Of a stretch of DNA of 30,204 nucleotides, positions 14,893 through 21,159 are shown piece by piece; within the stretch, counting starts at the first letter, position 1; each line of letters starts with the position of its first letter. Position numbers and translations under genes: made by a program. Under the pieces are notes generated by a model. That model was not told where the DNA came from and did not search any database. It was given only the letters and a program-made list of their open reading frames with translations. The DNA lies in the IMG/VR virus record IMGVR_UViG_3300028287_000020, positions 1 through 30,204 of that record. One strand, given 5' to 3'. This stretch comes from a virus.

Positions 14893-16677
14893 ATGAGCAT
14901 ATACGATAAATCAAGTTTGGTACTTATACCAAGCGGAACAAAGACAGGTAAAGTGTTTAGCCAAAAGCCTGTAAGCGGTGATGGTGATTTTACTTTCACT
15001 CGTGCAAGTGCTGCTACGAGAGTTAATGCAGATGGTAATATAGAGAAGGAGACAGGTAACCTGTTGACCTACTCTAACACATTTGATAATGCTGCTTGGG
15101 GTAATAGCGGAGCCTTCGTTACAGGTGGAGAGAGTGGTTATGATGGTACTAATAACGCTTGGAGATTAGGTGCAGTTAATTCATCTCCATACATTTCGCA
15201 AGGCAATTTTTCTACTTTGCGCACACATAGTCTTTATGTGAAAGCAGGTACTTATGACCAAGTTTCTATTATTATTGGGGGTTATGGTCAAGGGGTGCAG
15301 TTTGACCTTACAAGCGGAACAATCGTAGTAAATAGCAACCCATCTATATATTACCCAACCATTACATCCGTTGTTAGTGGGTGGTATCGCATTTCAGTTT
15401 TTGTAGCACCAAGTGCGCCAACATACGGATTTCTTATTGCTGCGCAAATTCTTTATAGTGGTGGAATTTCAGTTGGTGAATACATCTACATACAAGCCGC
15501 ACAAACGGAGCAATCACTTGTAGCAAGAGACTACATAGAAACAACTACTGCTGCCGTATACGGAGGTATTACAGACAATACTCCAAGATTAGATTATACG
15601 GATAGTTCGTGTCCTGCACTATTGTTAGAGCCTCAAAGGACTAACCTTTTATCACAAAGTGAGTATGTAAATGGTTCGCCAGATGTATCTAACTCAACAA
15701 TTACATCAAATGCTGCTACATCTCCCGAAGGATTAGTAAATGCAAGTAAAGTGGTTCCAAATACATCAAACACATTCCATTGGTTTGGTCAAGTTTTAAA
15801 CTCACAAACAAGCGGTAATTACACGCAAACTATTTTTGCAAAGGCAGATACATATAATCATTTATTTATGGTTATTCGTACTGATTCGGGTTCAAAAAGA
15901 TATGGTGTTAAATTTAACTTGTCTAATGGTACATTTGTAGATGACATAACATTTGGTTCACCAACGCAAACAAATTATTCTATTGAAGATTACGGCAACG
16001 GATGGTATCGTTGTAGCGCTTCTTCTAACCATAGTAGTGGAGCAGTTATTGCCTTATTTGGAGCTTCATTAGGCGGTGCTTTATCCGATATAAATAATAG
16101 TTTTCAAGGAGATGGCACATCTGGAATCTATGTCTACGGAGCGCAACTTGAAGCAGGAAGCTACGCAACATCCTACATACCTACCTATGGGAGTAGTGTG
16201 AGTCGTGTTGGTGATGCTTTGGTTAAAACTTCAGCATCTTCGCTAATCAACTCGGAAGAAGGTGTTGTATTTGTTGATATTACATTGAATGGTTTAACAA
16301 ATTTTGGAACGCCATTAGCCTTGAATGATGGCACTACGGGAAACTATATTTGGCTTACGATATTCGGAAACGGAAATTTAAGAGCCGAAGTATGGAATGG
16401 TAGTGTTCAAGCACAAATGAGTTATAGCGGTGCTGTTGTTGGTGGTCGTTACAAAATGGCATTTGCTTATGCTCCAAACGATTTTGCTTTATATGTAAAT
16501 GGAACGCAAGTAGGAACAGGTAATTCGGGAGCAACATTTAGCGCAAACACTTTGAGCCGTATTGATTCCAATCTTTTAACCCCCTCTCTTTCAGTGAGCG
16601 CGTATTTGAACAACCAAACCCTCTTATTCAAGACACGACTATCAAACGAAGAATTAGCAGCACTAACAACAATCTAA
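14893..16677 (+). CDS. Second adhesin, paralog of the preceding gene
   Basis: A 594-aa protein with the same domain order as its neighbour: N-terminal module with GDFTFTRASAATRVNADG (1-57), first jelly-roll ending IYIQAAQTEQSLVARDYIET (58-218), linker PRLDYTDSSCPALLLEPQRT (231-250), second jelly-roll ending VYGAQLEAGSYATSYIPTYG (262-425), and a LamG-like C-terminus ending TRLSNEELAALTTI. Fixed blocks are near-identical in both proteins, while the interiors of the jelly-rolls differ strongly. It starts three bases after the first gene stops, with no promoter between, so both are made together. Likely function is receptor binding, with either different glycan specificity or a heteromeric fibre. 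No hydrolase motif is visible. Confidence 0.7.
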   Translation: MSIYDKSSLVLIPSGTKTGKVFSQKPVSGDGDFTFTRASAATRVNADGNIEKETGNLLTYSNTFDNAAWGNSGAFVTGGESGYDGTNNAWRLGAVNSSPYISQGNFSTLRTHSLYVKAGTYDQVSIIIGGYGQGVQFDLTSGTIVVNSNPSIYYPTITSVVSGWYRISVFVAPSAPTYGFLIAAQILYSGGISVGEYIYIQAAQTEQSLVARDYIETTTAAVYGGITDNTPRLDYTDSSCPALLLEPQRTNLLSQSEYVNGSPDVSNSTITSNAATSPEGLVNASKVVPNTSNTFHWFGQVLNSQTSGNYTQTIFAKADTYNHLFMVIRTDSGSKRYGVKFNLSNGTFVDDITFGSPTQTNYSIEDYGNGWYRCSASSNHSSGAVIALFGASLGGALSDINNSFQGDGTSGIYVYGAQLEAGSYATSYIPTYGSSVSRVGDALVKTSASSLINSEEGVVFVDITLNGLTNFGTPLALNDGTTGNYIWLTIFGNGNLRAEVWNGSVQAQMSYSGAVVGGRYKMAFAYAPNDFALYVNGTQVGTGNSGATFSANTLSRIDSNLLTPSLSVSAYLNNQTLLFKTRLSNEELAALTTI

Positions 16678-16678
16678 T

Positions 16679-17062
16679 ATGAAAACATTTAGAAAATACT
16701 CATTCGGCTCTAAAGGAGCAGCAACTACGAAAATCAACGCATTGGGTACTGAAACAACTCCCGAAGGAGATGTTGTACCTAATCACCCTCACGCCATTGT
16801 TCATCTTGGACACTTGGTAGAGACTGAAGGTACATACGATGACGAAGGAAACGAACTCACCGCACCTGTACTATCTTCTACCTACCATATAGATGTTCTA
16901 TGGGATGGTGAGCCTGTAGAGTCTTGGGATAGTGCTATGGTATGGTGTCCGCCAATGGGTATTCATACTTTCGGTTCATCTTCTGCTATTGCGGAATGGA
17001 CTGCAGCCTGTAAGGAATTGCACCCTGAATACTTTCCAGAGCCAAGTGAAGATTTAATCTAA
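16679..17062 (+). CDS. Conserved hypothetical protein downstream of the adhesins
   Basis: A 127-aa protein beginning MKTFRKYSFGSKGAATTKIN, with a hydrophilic middle (NHPHAIVHLGHLVETEGTYD) and a C-terminal motif with WDSAMVWCPPMGIHTFGSSS, then AIAEWTAACKELHPEYFP. There are no membrane segments. This type occurs in phages of Flavobacteriaceae after fibre genes. It could be a fibre chaperone or an attachment cap, but I cannot show this. The start lies one base after the previous stop and its stop shares TAATG with the next gene (17060-17064), so it belongs to the same operon. Confidence 0.6.
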   Translation: MKTFRKYSFGSKGAATTKINALGTETTPEGDVVPNHPHAIVHLGHLVETEGTYDDEGNELTAPVLSSTYHIDVLWDGEPVESWDSAMVWCPPMGIHTFGSSSAIAEWTAACKELHPEYFPEPSEDLI

Positions 17063-17217
17063 TGAACGACAAGAACTACATACCATCTCGTACTTCCCCT
17101 AAAGGGGGGAGGCGAGGTTGCCTATGTTGGGAGACCTCAACATACTCAATAGACTGTTGTGATGGCTCTGTAAGAGCGCAAGGTGTAGGAAGCGTTTATT
17201 TGACAGATGAAGAATGA
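17062..17217 (+). CDS. Conserved 51-aa Cys-motif protein
   Basis: A 51-codon gene from the ATG at 17062 (TAATG with the upstream stop) to TGA at 17215-17217, overlapping the endolysin start by ATGA, so it is coupled at both ends. The protein reads SPKGGRRGCLCWETSTYSID, then CCDG and AQGVG. The order C-x-C, TYSI, CCDG, then a Gly-containing end is a pattern I recall from very small proteins in flavobacterial phages. The four Cys could bind metal. The function is unknown. Exact tiling between two real genes makes this one of the better supported small genes in the window. Confidence 0.7.
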   Translation: MNDKNYIPSRTSPKGGRRGCLCWETSTYSIDCCDGSVRAQGVGSVYLTDEE

Positions 17218-17669
17218 AGCTAACGGAGAATTTAAGCCTTGCAGAAGTGATATACTCTGCGACTGCTTTACGCAAGGGGATTGTAAACGAGCCAACAGTA
17301 TCTCACCTAATCAATTTGAAGGCAGTAGCCAACAGTATCTTTCAGCCTTGCCGAGAACATTTTGGAAAGCCTTTAAGAGTTACTTCTGGTTATCGGTCAA
17401 AGGAGTTAAACGAGGCTATAGGAGGTTCAAAGAACTCACAACATTCAAAGGGTGAAGCATTGGATATGCAATCTACAGATGGGTACACGAATCGTGACCT
17501 CTTTATGTATATCAAAGATCACTTAACCTTTGACCAACTCATAGGTGAGTTTCCCGATAATATGGGTGAGTATGCTTGGGTACATTGTTCGTACAAAGAA
17601 GAGGGTAATAGAGGCGAGGTACTCGTAGCGTATAAGGATAACGGAAAGACACGATACAAAAAATGGTAA
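17214..17669 (+). CDS. Endolysin, M15A-type D-Ala-D-Ala peptidase
   Basis: A 151-aa peptidoglycan peptidase. The diagnostic run is RVTSGYRSKELNEAIGGS (55-72), SQHSKGEALDM (75-85) and WVHCSY (122-127). His77, Asp84 and His124 are the three expected zinc ligands of the Peptidase_M15A family, which cleaves peptide bonds in the peptidoglycan stem or cross-bridge. There is no signal peptide, so export to the cell wall would depend on a holin, consistent with the membrane proteins encoded directly downstream (17663, 18037, 18491). Full-length for the single-domain members, with no separate cell-wall-binding domain. Coupled to the previous gene by ATGA and to the next by a 7-nt overlap. Confidence 0.85.
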   Translation: MKLTENLSLAEVIYSATALRKGIVNEPTVSHLINLKAVANSIFQPCREHFGKPLRVTSGYRSKELNEAIGGSKNSQHSKGEALDMQSTDGYTNRDLFMYIKDHLTFDQLIGEFPDNMGEYAWVHCSYKEEGNRGEVLVAYKDNGKTRYKKW

Positions 17670-18055
17670 AGCGTTGTTTAGGTAATCTCAAGGACATTTT
17701 TCTCTATGCCGATAGTCAGCCTACGGAAATTATGTTGGGTGCGTTAAACTTCGTCCTATTGCTTCCTGCGACTATTATTGAGTTGGGTTGGATACCTATC
17801 TACCAAATCTATGGATTGTTGGTTGGAGGTTTTCAACTCTTTGCAGTTGCTAACAAGAACATCAACCTACGCAAGACTGCCTCATTGCTCTCATTTACAG
17901 TCTTTAGTACAACCGTAACATTTTACGCTCTTGAAGGTTATCTTAATAACTCTGCATCGCATTGGGGTTGGGTAGTATTATGGCTATCCTCATTGAGTAG
18001 TGTAAAAAGAGTACATAGCGAATTTTGGCATAGACAATGGAACAACAAGGAATAA
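17663..18055 (+). CDS. Multi-pass membrane protein of the lysis module
   Basis: A 130-aa protein with about four hydrophobic segments: residues 22-40 (EIMLGALNFVLLLPATII), 47-63 (IYQIYGLLVGGFQLFA), 73-90 (ASLLSFTVFSTTVTFYAL) and 99-112 (HWGWVVLWLSSLS). Basic residues lie at both ends. It sits directly after the endolysin and overlaps its stop. A holin is a plausible role; a membrane protein for superinfection control is the alternative. I do not recognise a specific family. The next gene starts within its last 19 bases. Confidence 0.6.
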   Translation: MVKRCLGNLKDIFLYADSQPTEIMLGALNFVLLLPATIIELGWIPIYQIYGLLVGGFQLFAVANKNINLRKTASLLSFTVFSTTVTFYALEGYLNNSASHWGWVVLWLSSLSSVKRVHSEFWHRQWNNKE

Positions 18056-18321
18056 TCATTGCAGTAGTTACTGCGTTAACAAGCGGTGCAGCTTGGAAGT
18101 TTTGGGAGACGAGACTCAAGACCAAGCAGCAAGAGAAAGAGATCAACAGAGAAGAGGACTTCGCATATCGTGATGACCTTAAATCTCGTGTACAACGGTT
18201 AGAAGACTTGCTTACAGAAAGTAACGAGAAAGTATTAGCTTTGACCGCAGAGGTACACGCTCTACGCACGGAGGTACACTTCTTAACTAAAGAAAACGAA
18301 AGACTAAAGAACATACGATGA
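18037..18321 (+). CDS. Small membrane protein with a coiled coil (spanin- or holin-accessory-like)
   Basis: A 94-aa protein. Residues 5-22 are one membrane-spanning segment (GIIIAVVTALTSGAAWKF), followed by a charged, heptad-rich helix from 25 to the end (RVQRLEDLLTESNEKVLAL, then EVHFLTKENERLKNIR). One N-terminal anchor and a long periplasmic coiled coil are the design of an inner-membrane spanin (Rz-like), but the same build occurs in phage proteins with other roles. No outer-membrane lipoprotein partner (lipobox) was seen nearby. The gene overlaps the previous one by 19 nt and the next by ATGA. Confidence 0.6.
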   Translation: MEQQGIIIAVVTALTSGAAWKFWETRLKTKQQEKEINREEDFAYRDDLKSRVQRLEDLLTESNEKVLALTAEVHALRTEVHFLTKENERLKNIR

Positions 18322-18443
18322 ACGACACCGACTTCGGGTTTGCAGACTCCTTTGAGGACTTTGTAGATGAGATGACTAATGACAAGGCTAACGAGAAAGC
18401 CTGTAACATTGATAACCCAGATTGCGAGGCTTGTGGTTCGTAG
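18318..18443 (+). CDS. Small acidic Cys-motif protein, 41 aa
   Basis: A 41-codon frame from the ATG at 18318 (ATGA with the upstream stop) to TAG at 18441-18443. The protein is acidic (FADSFEDFVDEMTND) and ends with CNIDNPDCEACGS, a C-x6-C-x2-C arrangement. This ending resembles small proteins I have seen in flavobacterial phages, though the function is unknown. It fills most of the gap between the coiled-coil membrane protein and the holin. The tight coupling and conserved-looking Cys end support it. Confidence 0.5.
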   Translation: MNDTDFGFADSFEDFVDEMTNDKANEKACNIDNPDCEACGS

Positions 18444-18490
18444 GTGGTGCGAATTAGAACCAAAGGAATGTACCTGTAAAAAGAATTGTA

Positions 18491-18856
18491 ATGAATCCAC
18501 TAATAACAAAACTACTCGGAAAAAGCGCACAGGAGACGATAGAAGCCGTTTCTAATGTCGTAGATAGGTATGTATCAACTCCAGAGGAGAAAGCCGCTCT
18601 AAAGGCTTCTATTGAGTCCGAGATTAGTAGTAGGTGGAAATCCGATATGACATCGGACTCTTGGTTAAGCAAGAATGTAAGACCACTAACCTTGATTGTA
18701 GTGATTAGTTTTCTGGTAGTTACTACTTTCTTTGATGGGTTGGGCTACCTACAGGTAGACCCTGCTTGGATAAGTCTATGGAATATGTTAAGTGTTACAG
18801 TTGTAGGAGGTTACTTCGCAGTAAGATCACTTGACAAGAGAGGTAATGTTAAATAA
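18491..18856 (+). CDS. Holin of the 3TM (GTA-holin) type
   Basis: A 121-aa protein. An N-terminal soluble helix region (residues 1-55, with EEKAALKASIESEISSRWKS) is followed by a conserved SWLSKNVRPLTLI, a membrane segment (VVISFLVVTTFFD), a short loop with a second hydrophobic piece, and a last membrane segment ending VGGYFAVRSLDKR. The W-x-x-x-x-RP start of the membrane region and the GGY.A.RS.(D/E)K end match the holin family first described from gene-transfer agents (PF11351-like). It would permeabilise the inner membrane and release the endolysin encoded at 17214. It is the last gene before the hairpins at 18885, closing the late region. Confidence 0.75.
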   Translation: MNPLITKLLGKSAQETIEAVSNVVDRYVSTPEEKAALKASIESEISSRWKSDMTSDSWLSKNVRPLTLIVVISFLVVTTFFDGLGYLQVDPAWISLWNMLSVTVVGGYFAVRSLDKRGNVK

Positions 18857-18884
18857 TCGTTGATAACATATAGTGTTTAAGTTT

Positions 18885-18911
18885 GGTGGGTTATCCCACC
18901 TTTCTTTTTTT
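18885..18911 (+). terminator. Intrinsic terminator ending the late operon
   Basis: GGTGGG (18885-18890) and CCCACC (18895-18900) form a stem with loop TTAT, followed by TTTCTTTTTTT. It lies 28 bases after the holin stop and is the first of three hairpins in this junction. Confidence 0.8.
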
Positions 18912-18921
18912 ATATATATAT

Positions 18922-19014
18922 TATATATAGAGATATTATATATAGTAATATATAGAGACCTATAGGTCTCTTATTATATATATATAGAGATATAGATATA
19001 TTTATATATAGAGG
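18922..19014 (+). repeat. Four 12-bp direct repeats in an AT-rich junction (candidate origin or regulatory iterons)
   Basis: Four near-identical 12-mers are spaced 25, 32 and 24 bases apart: TATATATAGAGA at 18922-18933, AATATATAGAGA at 18947-18958, TATATATAGAGA at 18979-18990 and TATATATAGAGG at 19003-19014. The block between 18904 and 19010 is almost entirely A/T outside the GAGA cores and one palindrome. This is the only long non-coding stretch in the window (235 bases between the holin and the next start). Iterons in an easily melted region are typical of replication origins; binding sites for an early regulator are the alternative. Confidence 0.5.
18954..18971. repeat. Perfect 18-bp palindrome inside the AT-rich junction
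   Basis: AGAGACC-TATA-GGTCTCT is a perfect inverted repeat. Its left arm is part of the second 12-bp repeat. It is followed by TTATTATATA and not by a clean T-run, so it could be a weak terminator, a cruciform or a dimeric protein-binding site. Confidence 0.5.
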
Positions 19015-19033
19015 CATTCGCCTCTTTTTTTTT
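19011..19033 (+). terminator. Second intrinsic terminator of the junction
   Basis: GAGGC (19011-19015) and GCCTC (19020-19024), loop ATTC, are followed by an unbroken run of T to 19033. Its 5' arm uses the end of the fourth 12-bp repeat. It would stop any late transcript that passed the hairpin at 18885 and insulates the early promoter just downstream. Confidence 0.75.
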
Positions 19034-19043
19034 GCTCTCTATG

Positions 19044-19072
19044 TTGGTTGTAAATAAATTTGTGTACATTCG
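19044..19072 (+). promoter_or_regulatory. Candidate early promoter, Bacteroidetes type
   Basis: TTG (19044-19046), 18 bases, then TACATTCG (19065-19072), a TAnnTTnG box preceded by TTTGTG. Positions 19047-19072 match 20 of 26 bases of the promoter region at 25174-25199. A second overlapping option is TTTG (19031) with 20 bases to TAAATTTG (19055-19062), an exact -7 box. Either would serve the gene at 19092. Confidence 0.6.
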
Positions 19073-19091
19073 TATCAAATCAAAAACAACT

Positions 19092-19271
19092 ATGGATATA
19101 AAAGACCAATACTTGAGCTTGTGCGAGGCACGAGTTGAAGCTCTCACCAAAGAGATGAACCACCTAAAAATGTTTATCATTAGAGACTATGCTCGTAAGA
19201 GTATAGATGCAGAAACCGTTATGGATATGTTTAAAGCATACAAGATCAATGAAGACCGTAGTAAAAATTAA
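19092..19271 (+). CDS. First gene of the early operon, 59-aa helical protein
   Basis: The frame is open from 19032, but upstream codons lie inside the promoter, so I start at the ATG at 19092, about 20 bases after the -7 box. The 59-aa product starts MDIKDQYLSLCEARVEALTK and continues as one or two amphipathic helices with basic patches (RDYARKSIDAE). It has no recognisable domain. As the first gene after the late terminators and an early promoter it is expected to be expressed immediately on infection, a position that often holds host-takeover or anti-defence genes, but nothing in the protein shows such a role. Confidence 0.6.
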   Translation: MDIKDQYLSLCEARVEALTKEMNHLKMFIIRDYARKSIDAETVMDMFKAYKINEDRSKN

Positions 19272-19440
19272 GCAAACTGAATACCCAGAACAATATGAAA
19301 TCAACGAACAAACCTTACAAGACCACTTCTACCTACACTTCGGATTTCCCGATGACAGAAGACTCTTCAAACGATTCAACGGCAATGCCCTCTCCAAGTA
19401 CCACAAGCCAGAGGTTGACACCAAGTTACTATTTAGGTAA
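19249..19440 (+). CDS. Early hypothetical protein, 63 aa
   Basis: I take the ATG at 19249, which overlaps the preceding gene by 23 nt, giving a 63-aa product. The protein is polar with aromatic residues (VVKIKQTEYPEQYEIN, DHFYLHFGFPDDRRLFKRFN) and ends LLFR. I recognise no family. The overlapping +1 frame (see the gene at 19385) also reads through here, but this frame has more protein-like composition in the overlap, while the other is low-complexity Ser/Thr there. It probably belongs to the early operon starting at 19092. Confidence 0.5.
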   Translation: MKTVVKIKQTEYPEQYEINEQTLQDHFYLHFGFPDDRRLFKRFNGNALSKYHKPEVDTKLLFR

Positions 19441-19669
19441 GTACAAAGGCATTGAGGCTTTTGATGTGTGTATGGACTTTGCAAGTGACTCTTACAACAT
19501 TGGTGTAGCTATCGCCTACTTGCTACGAGCAGGTAAGAAACCAAACAATCCTATGGTAACTGATTTGTTTAAAGCCATAGATCACATAAACAAAGAAATA
19601 GAATACATTGGTTATGATATTGAACGAGCTCAACTTAAATCTCAAGCTACCGAAGACGATAAGTCTTAA
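19385..19669 (+). CDS. DUF3310-like protein
   Basis: A 94-aa product from the ATG at 19385. ATGs at 19352 and 19295 are alternatives, but they would place a Ser/Thr-rich, low-complexity N-terminus entirely over the preceding gene. The body, YYLGKYKGIEAFDVCMDF then IGVAIAYLLRAGKKP and DLFKAIDHINKEIEYI, fits DUF3310, a small helical domain found in many phages near nucleotide-metabolism or replication genes, with the conserved G..KYL.R.GkK core present here as AYLLRAGKK. The molecular role of the family is not established as far as I know. The next gene overlaps its end by 56 nt. Confidence 0.65.
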   Translation: MPSPSTTSQRLTPSYYLGKYKGIEAFDVCMDFASDSYNIGVAIAYLLRAGKKPNNPMVTDLFKAIDHINKEIEYIGYDIERAQLKSQATEDDKS

Positions 19670-19976
19670 TAGCCTGTATGCAGGTAAGCATTGGACATTT
19701 AGAAAAAAAACTAAAGATGAATATAAAAAAATCGTTGAAGCAGAATTGGCTCGTTATGACCACCATTTTGCAGAGAGTATGTCTATCCATATTAGGTACA
19801 ATACTCGTGCCGATGTGGACAATCTTGTTCTTGTTTCAAAATTTACTGCTGATACTCTCGTTGCTAACGGATGGATTGCAGACGATAGTCCTAAATACTA
19901 TCACAGGCTCACTATCACTTTTGACAAGAGCGTTGAAAAGAATTATTGTGAAGTTGAGGTTAGACTAAAGTTATGA
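19614..19976 (+). CDS. RusA-like Holliday junction resolvase
   Basis: A 120-aa product using the ATG at 19614; a TTG at 19608 would add two residues. Motifs are LPKTISLNSLYAGKHW (12-27), TRADVDNL (64-71), KFTADTLVANGWIADDSPKY (76-95) and a final beta strand. The acidic residues Asp67, Asp69, Asp80 and Asp90/91, with Lys76, follow the RusA active-site layout, in which clustered Asp residues bind magnesium and cut four-way DNA junctions. Phages use it to resolve recombination or replication intermediates, often before packaging. It overlaps the DUF3310 gene by 56 nt and the methyltransferase by 4 nt (ATGA at 19973-19976). Confidence 0.85.
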   Translation: MILNELNLNLKLPKTISLNSLYAGKHWTFRKKTKDEYKKIVEAELARYDHHFAESMSIHIRYNTRADVDNLVLVSKFTADTLVANGWIADDSPKYYHRLTITFDKSVEKNYCEVEVRLKL

Positions 19977-21121
19977 AAGAGATTAACCAATTAGACTTAT
20001 TCTCTGGTATTGGAGGATTCCATTTGGGATTTGAGAGAGCAGGGTTTAAGGTCAATAGTTACTTCTCGGAAGTAGATAAACACGCAGTAGCGGTATACCA
20101 ACACCAATTTAAAGATAGCACCTATGTCGGATCAGTTACAGATGTTCGGGGAGCAGACCTCCCAAGAATTGACCTCATCACTTTTGGAAGTCCTTGCCAA
20201 GACTTTAGCCAAGCTGGAAGTCGCAAGGGTCTCACAGGAGACCGAAGCAGTCTTATCGCTCAAGCAATACGGCTTATCGGAGAATGTAGACCAAGAGTTT
20301 TTATTTGGGAAAATGTTAAAGGAGCATTCTCCTCAAACGATGGGGCAGACTTTGCGGCAATCCTCCAAGCCTTTGTTGACATTGGGGGCTATAGACTTGA
20401 ATGGCAACTGCTTAATACATCGTGGTTTCTACCCCAAAATAGAGAGCGGATATACCTTGTCGGACATCTTGCAGAAACCAGAGGAGATTGGGGCGGAGTT
20501 TTTCCTATCACAAAAAATGATAGAGTACCTACAGAACTCAACTCATATGAAGAAGAGCAACACGGAAAAGAGGAGCTTTCAAGTGTATCCGCAAGAACAA
20601 TAAGTAGTGCAACCGCAAAGATGGCTCGTGACCAAACTTACATAAAAGTAAAGTCAGCCACTTCTACAGGCTATGACATAGCAACTGAAGGAGATGCTAT
20701 TAACCTTACTGCTATTAACTCTACGACAAGAAGAGGGAGAGTGGGTAAGCAACAAGCCCAAACGCTTGATACATTATGTGAACAAGCGGTAGTCACTCCC
20801 AAGATCATAGGATATTCAAGAGATGCTAAAGGGAAGGTTGTAGACCGACACCTAAAAGACGAGGCAGGAACAATACATACAGGAAGTGGTGGAGGTGGTA
20901 ACACCGACCAATTTGTACAAGACTACCGCATCCGTAGACTAACTCCTATAGAGTGTGAGAGGCTACAGGGATTTCCAGATAACCACACCTCCAAAGGTAT
21001 TTACGATGGAGAGGTCAAGGAGATGAGCAACACTCAACGCTACAAGCAATGTGGCAATGCAGTAACTGTAGATGTAGTACAAGCGATAGCAGAAAAACTA
21101 CATCCAATGTTTGAGCAGTAA
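19973..21121 (+). CDS. DNA (cytosine-5) methyltransferase
   Basis: A 382-aa SAM-dependent enzyme. Motif I DLFSGIGGFHLGFERAG is at 8-24, motif IV GSPCQDFSQAG at 72-82 with catalytic Cys75, motif VI ENV at 113-115, motif VIII QNRERIYLVG at 155-164, motif IX RRLTPIECERLQGFPD at 321-336, and motif X around GNAV at 361-364. The region from about 170 to 315 is the target-recognition domain. It is complete and probably active. No cognate restriction enzyme is recognisable next to it, so a solitary phage enzyme protecting DNA from host restriction is likely. It starts four bases inside the resolvase end. Weak hairpin and promoter follow its stop. Confidence 0.9.
   Translation: MKEINQLDLFSGIGGFHLGFERAGFKVNSYFSEVDKHAVAVYQHQFKDSTYVGSVTDVRGADLPRIDLITFGSPCQDFSQAGSRKGLTGDRSSLIAQAIRLIGECRPRVFIWENVKGAFSSNDGADFAAILQAFVDIGGYRLEWQLLNTSWFLPQNRERIYLVGHLAETRGDWGGVFPITKNDRVPTELNSYEEEQHGKEELSSVSARTISSATAKMARDQTYIKVKSATSTGYDIATEGDAINLTAINSTTRRGRVGKQQAQTLDTLCEQAVVTPKIIGYSRDAKGKVVDRHLKDEAGTIHTGSGGGGNTDQFVQDYRIRRLTPIECERLQGFPDNHTSKGIYDGEVKEMSNTQRYKQCGNAVTVDVVQAIAEKLHPMFEQ
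20124..20603 (+). other. Long nested open frame inside the methyltransferase gene, possible overprinted gene
   Basis: A 159-codon ATG-started frame in the +1 register lies wholly within the conserved half of the methyltransferase. Its translation is not low-complexity (MSDQLQMFGEQTSQ, GYTLSDILQ, EFFLSQKMIEYLQ). However, the methyltransferase motifs force much of this sequence, and long shadow frames are frequent in this window. I list it as a candidate only. Confidence 0.2.
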
Positions 21122-21130
21122 ACATTTTTA
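21106..21130 (+). terminator. AT-rich terminator-like hairpin at the end of the methyltransferase gene
   Basis: AATGTTT (21106-21112) and AAACATT (21120-21126) are a perfect 7-bp inverted repeat around a 7-base loop that holds the gene's last codons; TTTTA follows. The stem is AT-rich and weak. It overlaps the -33 box of the promoter for the next gene. Confidence 0.45.
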
Positions 21131-21139
21131 TTAACTTTG
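21110..21139 (+). promoter_or_regulatory. Candidate promoter for the SSB-like gene
   Basis: TTTG (21110-21113), 18 bases, then TAACTTTG (21132-21139), an exact TAnnTTTG box. Transcription would start near 21146, about 14 bases before the ATG at 21160. It lacks the TTTGTG extension of the other promoters here. Confidence 0.5.
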
Positions 21140-21159
21140 AATCATTAACTAAATTATAT

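Noticed and set aside
17943-18530. 195-codon minus-strand open frame opposite the lysis genes
   Set aside because: It is antisense to three plus-strand genes with clear membrane and holin motifs, has no promoter box, and its translation is Ser/Leu/Val-rich as typical of shadow frames.
18889-18898. DnaA-box-like TTATCCCAC near the late terminator
   Set aside because: It matches TTATNCACA poorly and is explained by the hairpin loop and stem of the terminator at 18885.
19295-19384. Longer start for the DUF3310-like gene
   Set aside because: The extra residues are Ser/Thr/Pro low-complexity and lie wholly on top of the 63-aa gene, which has better composition there.
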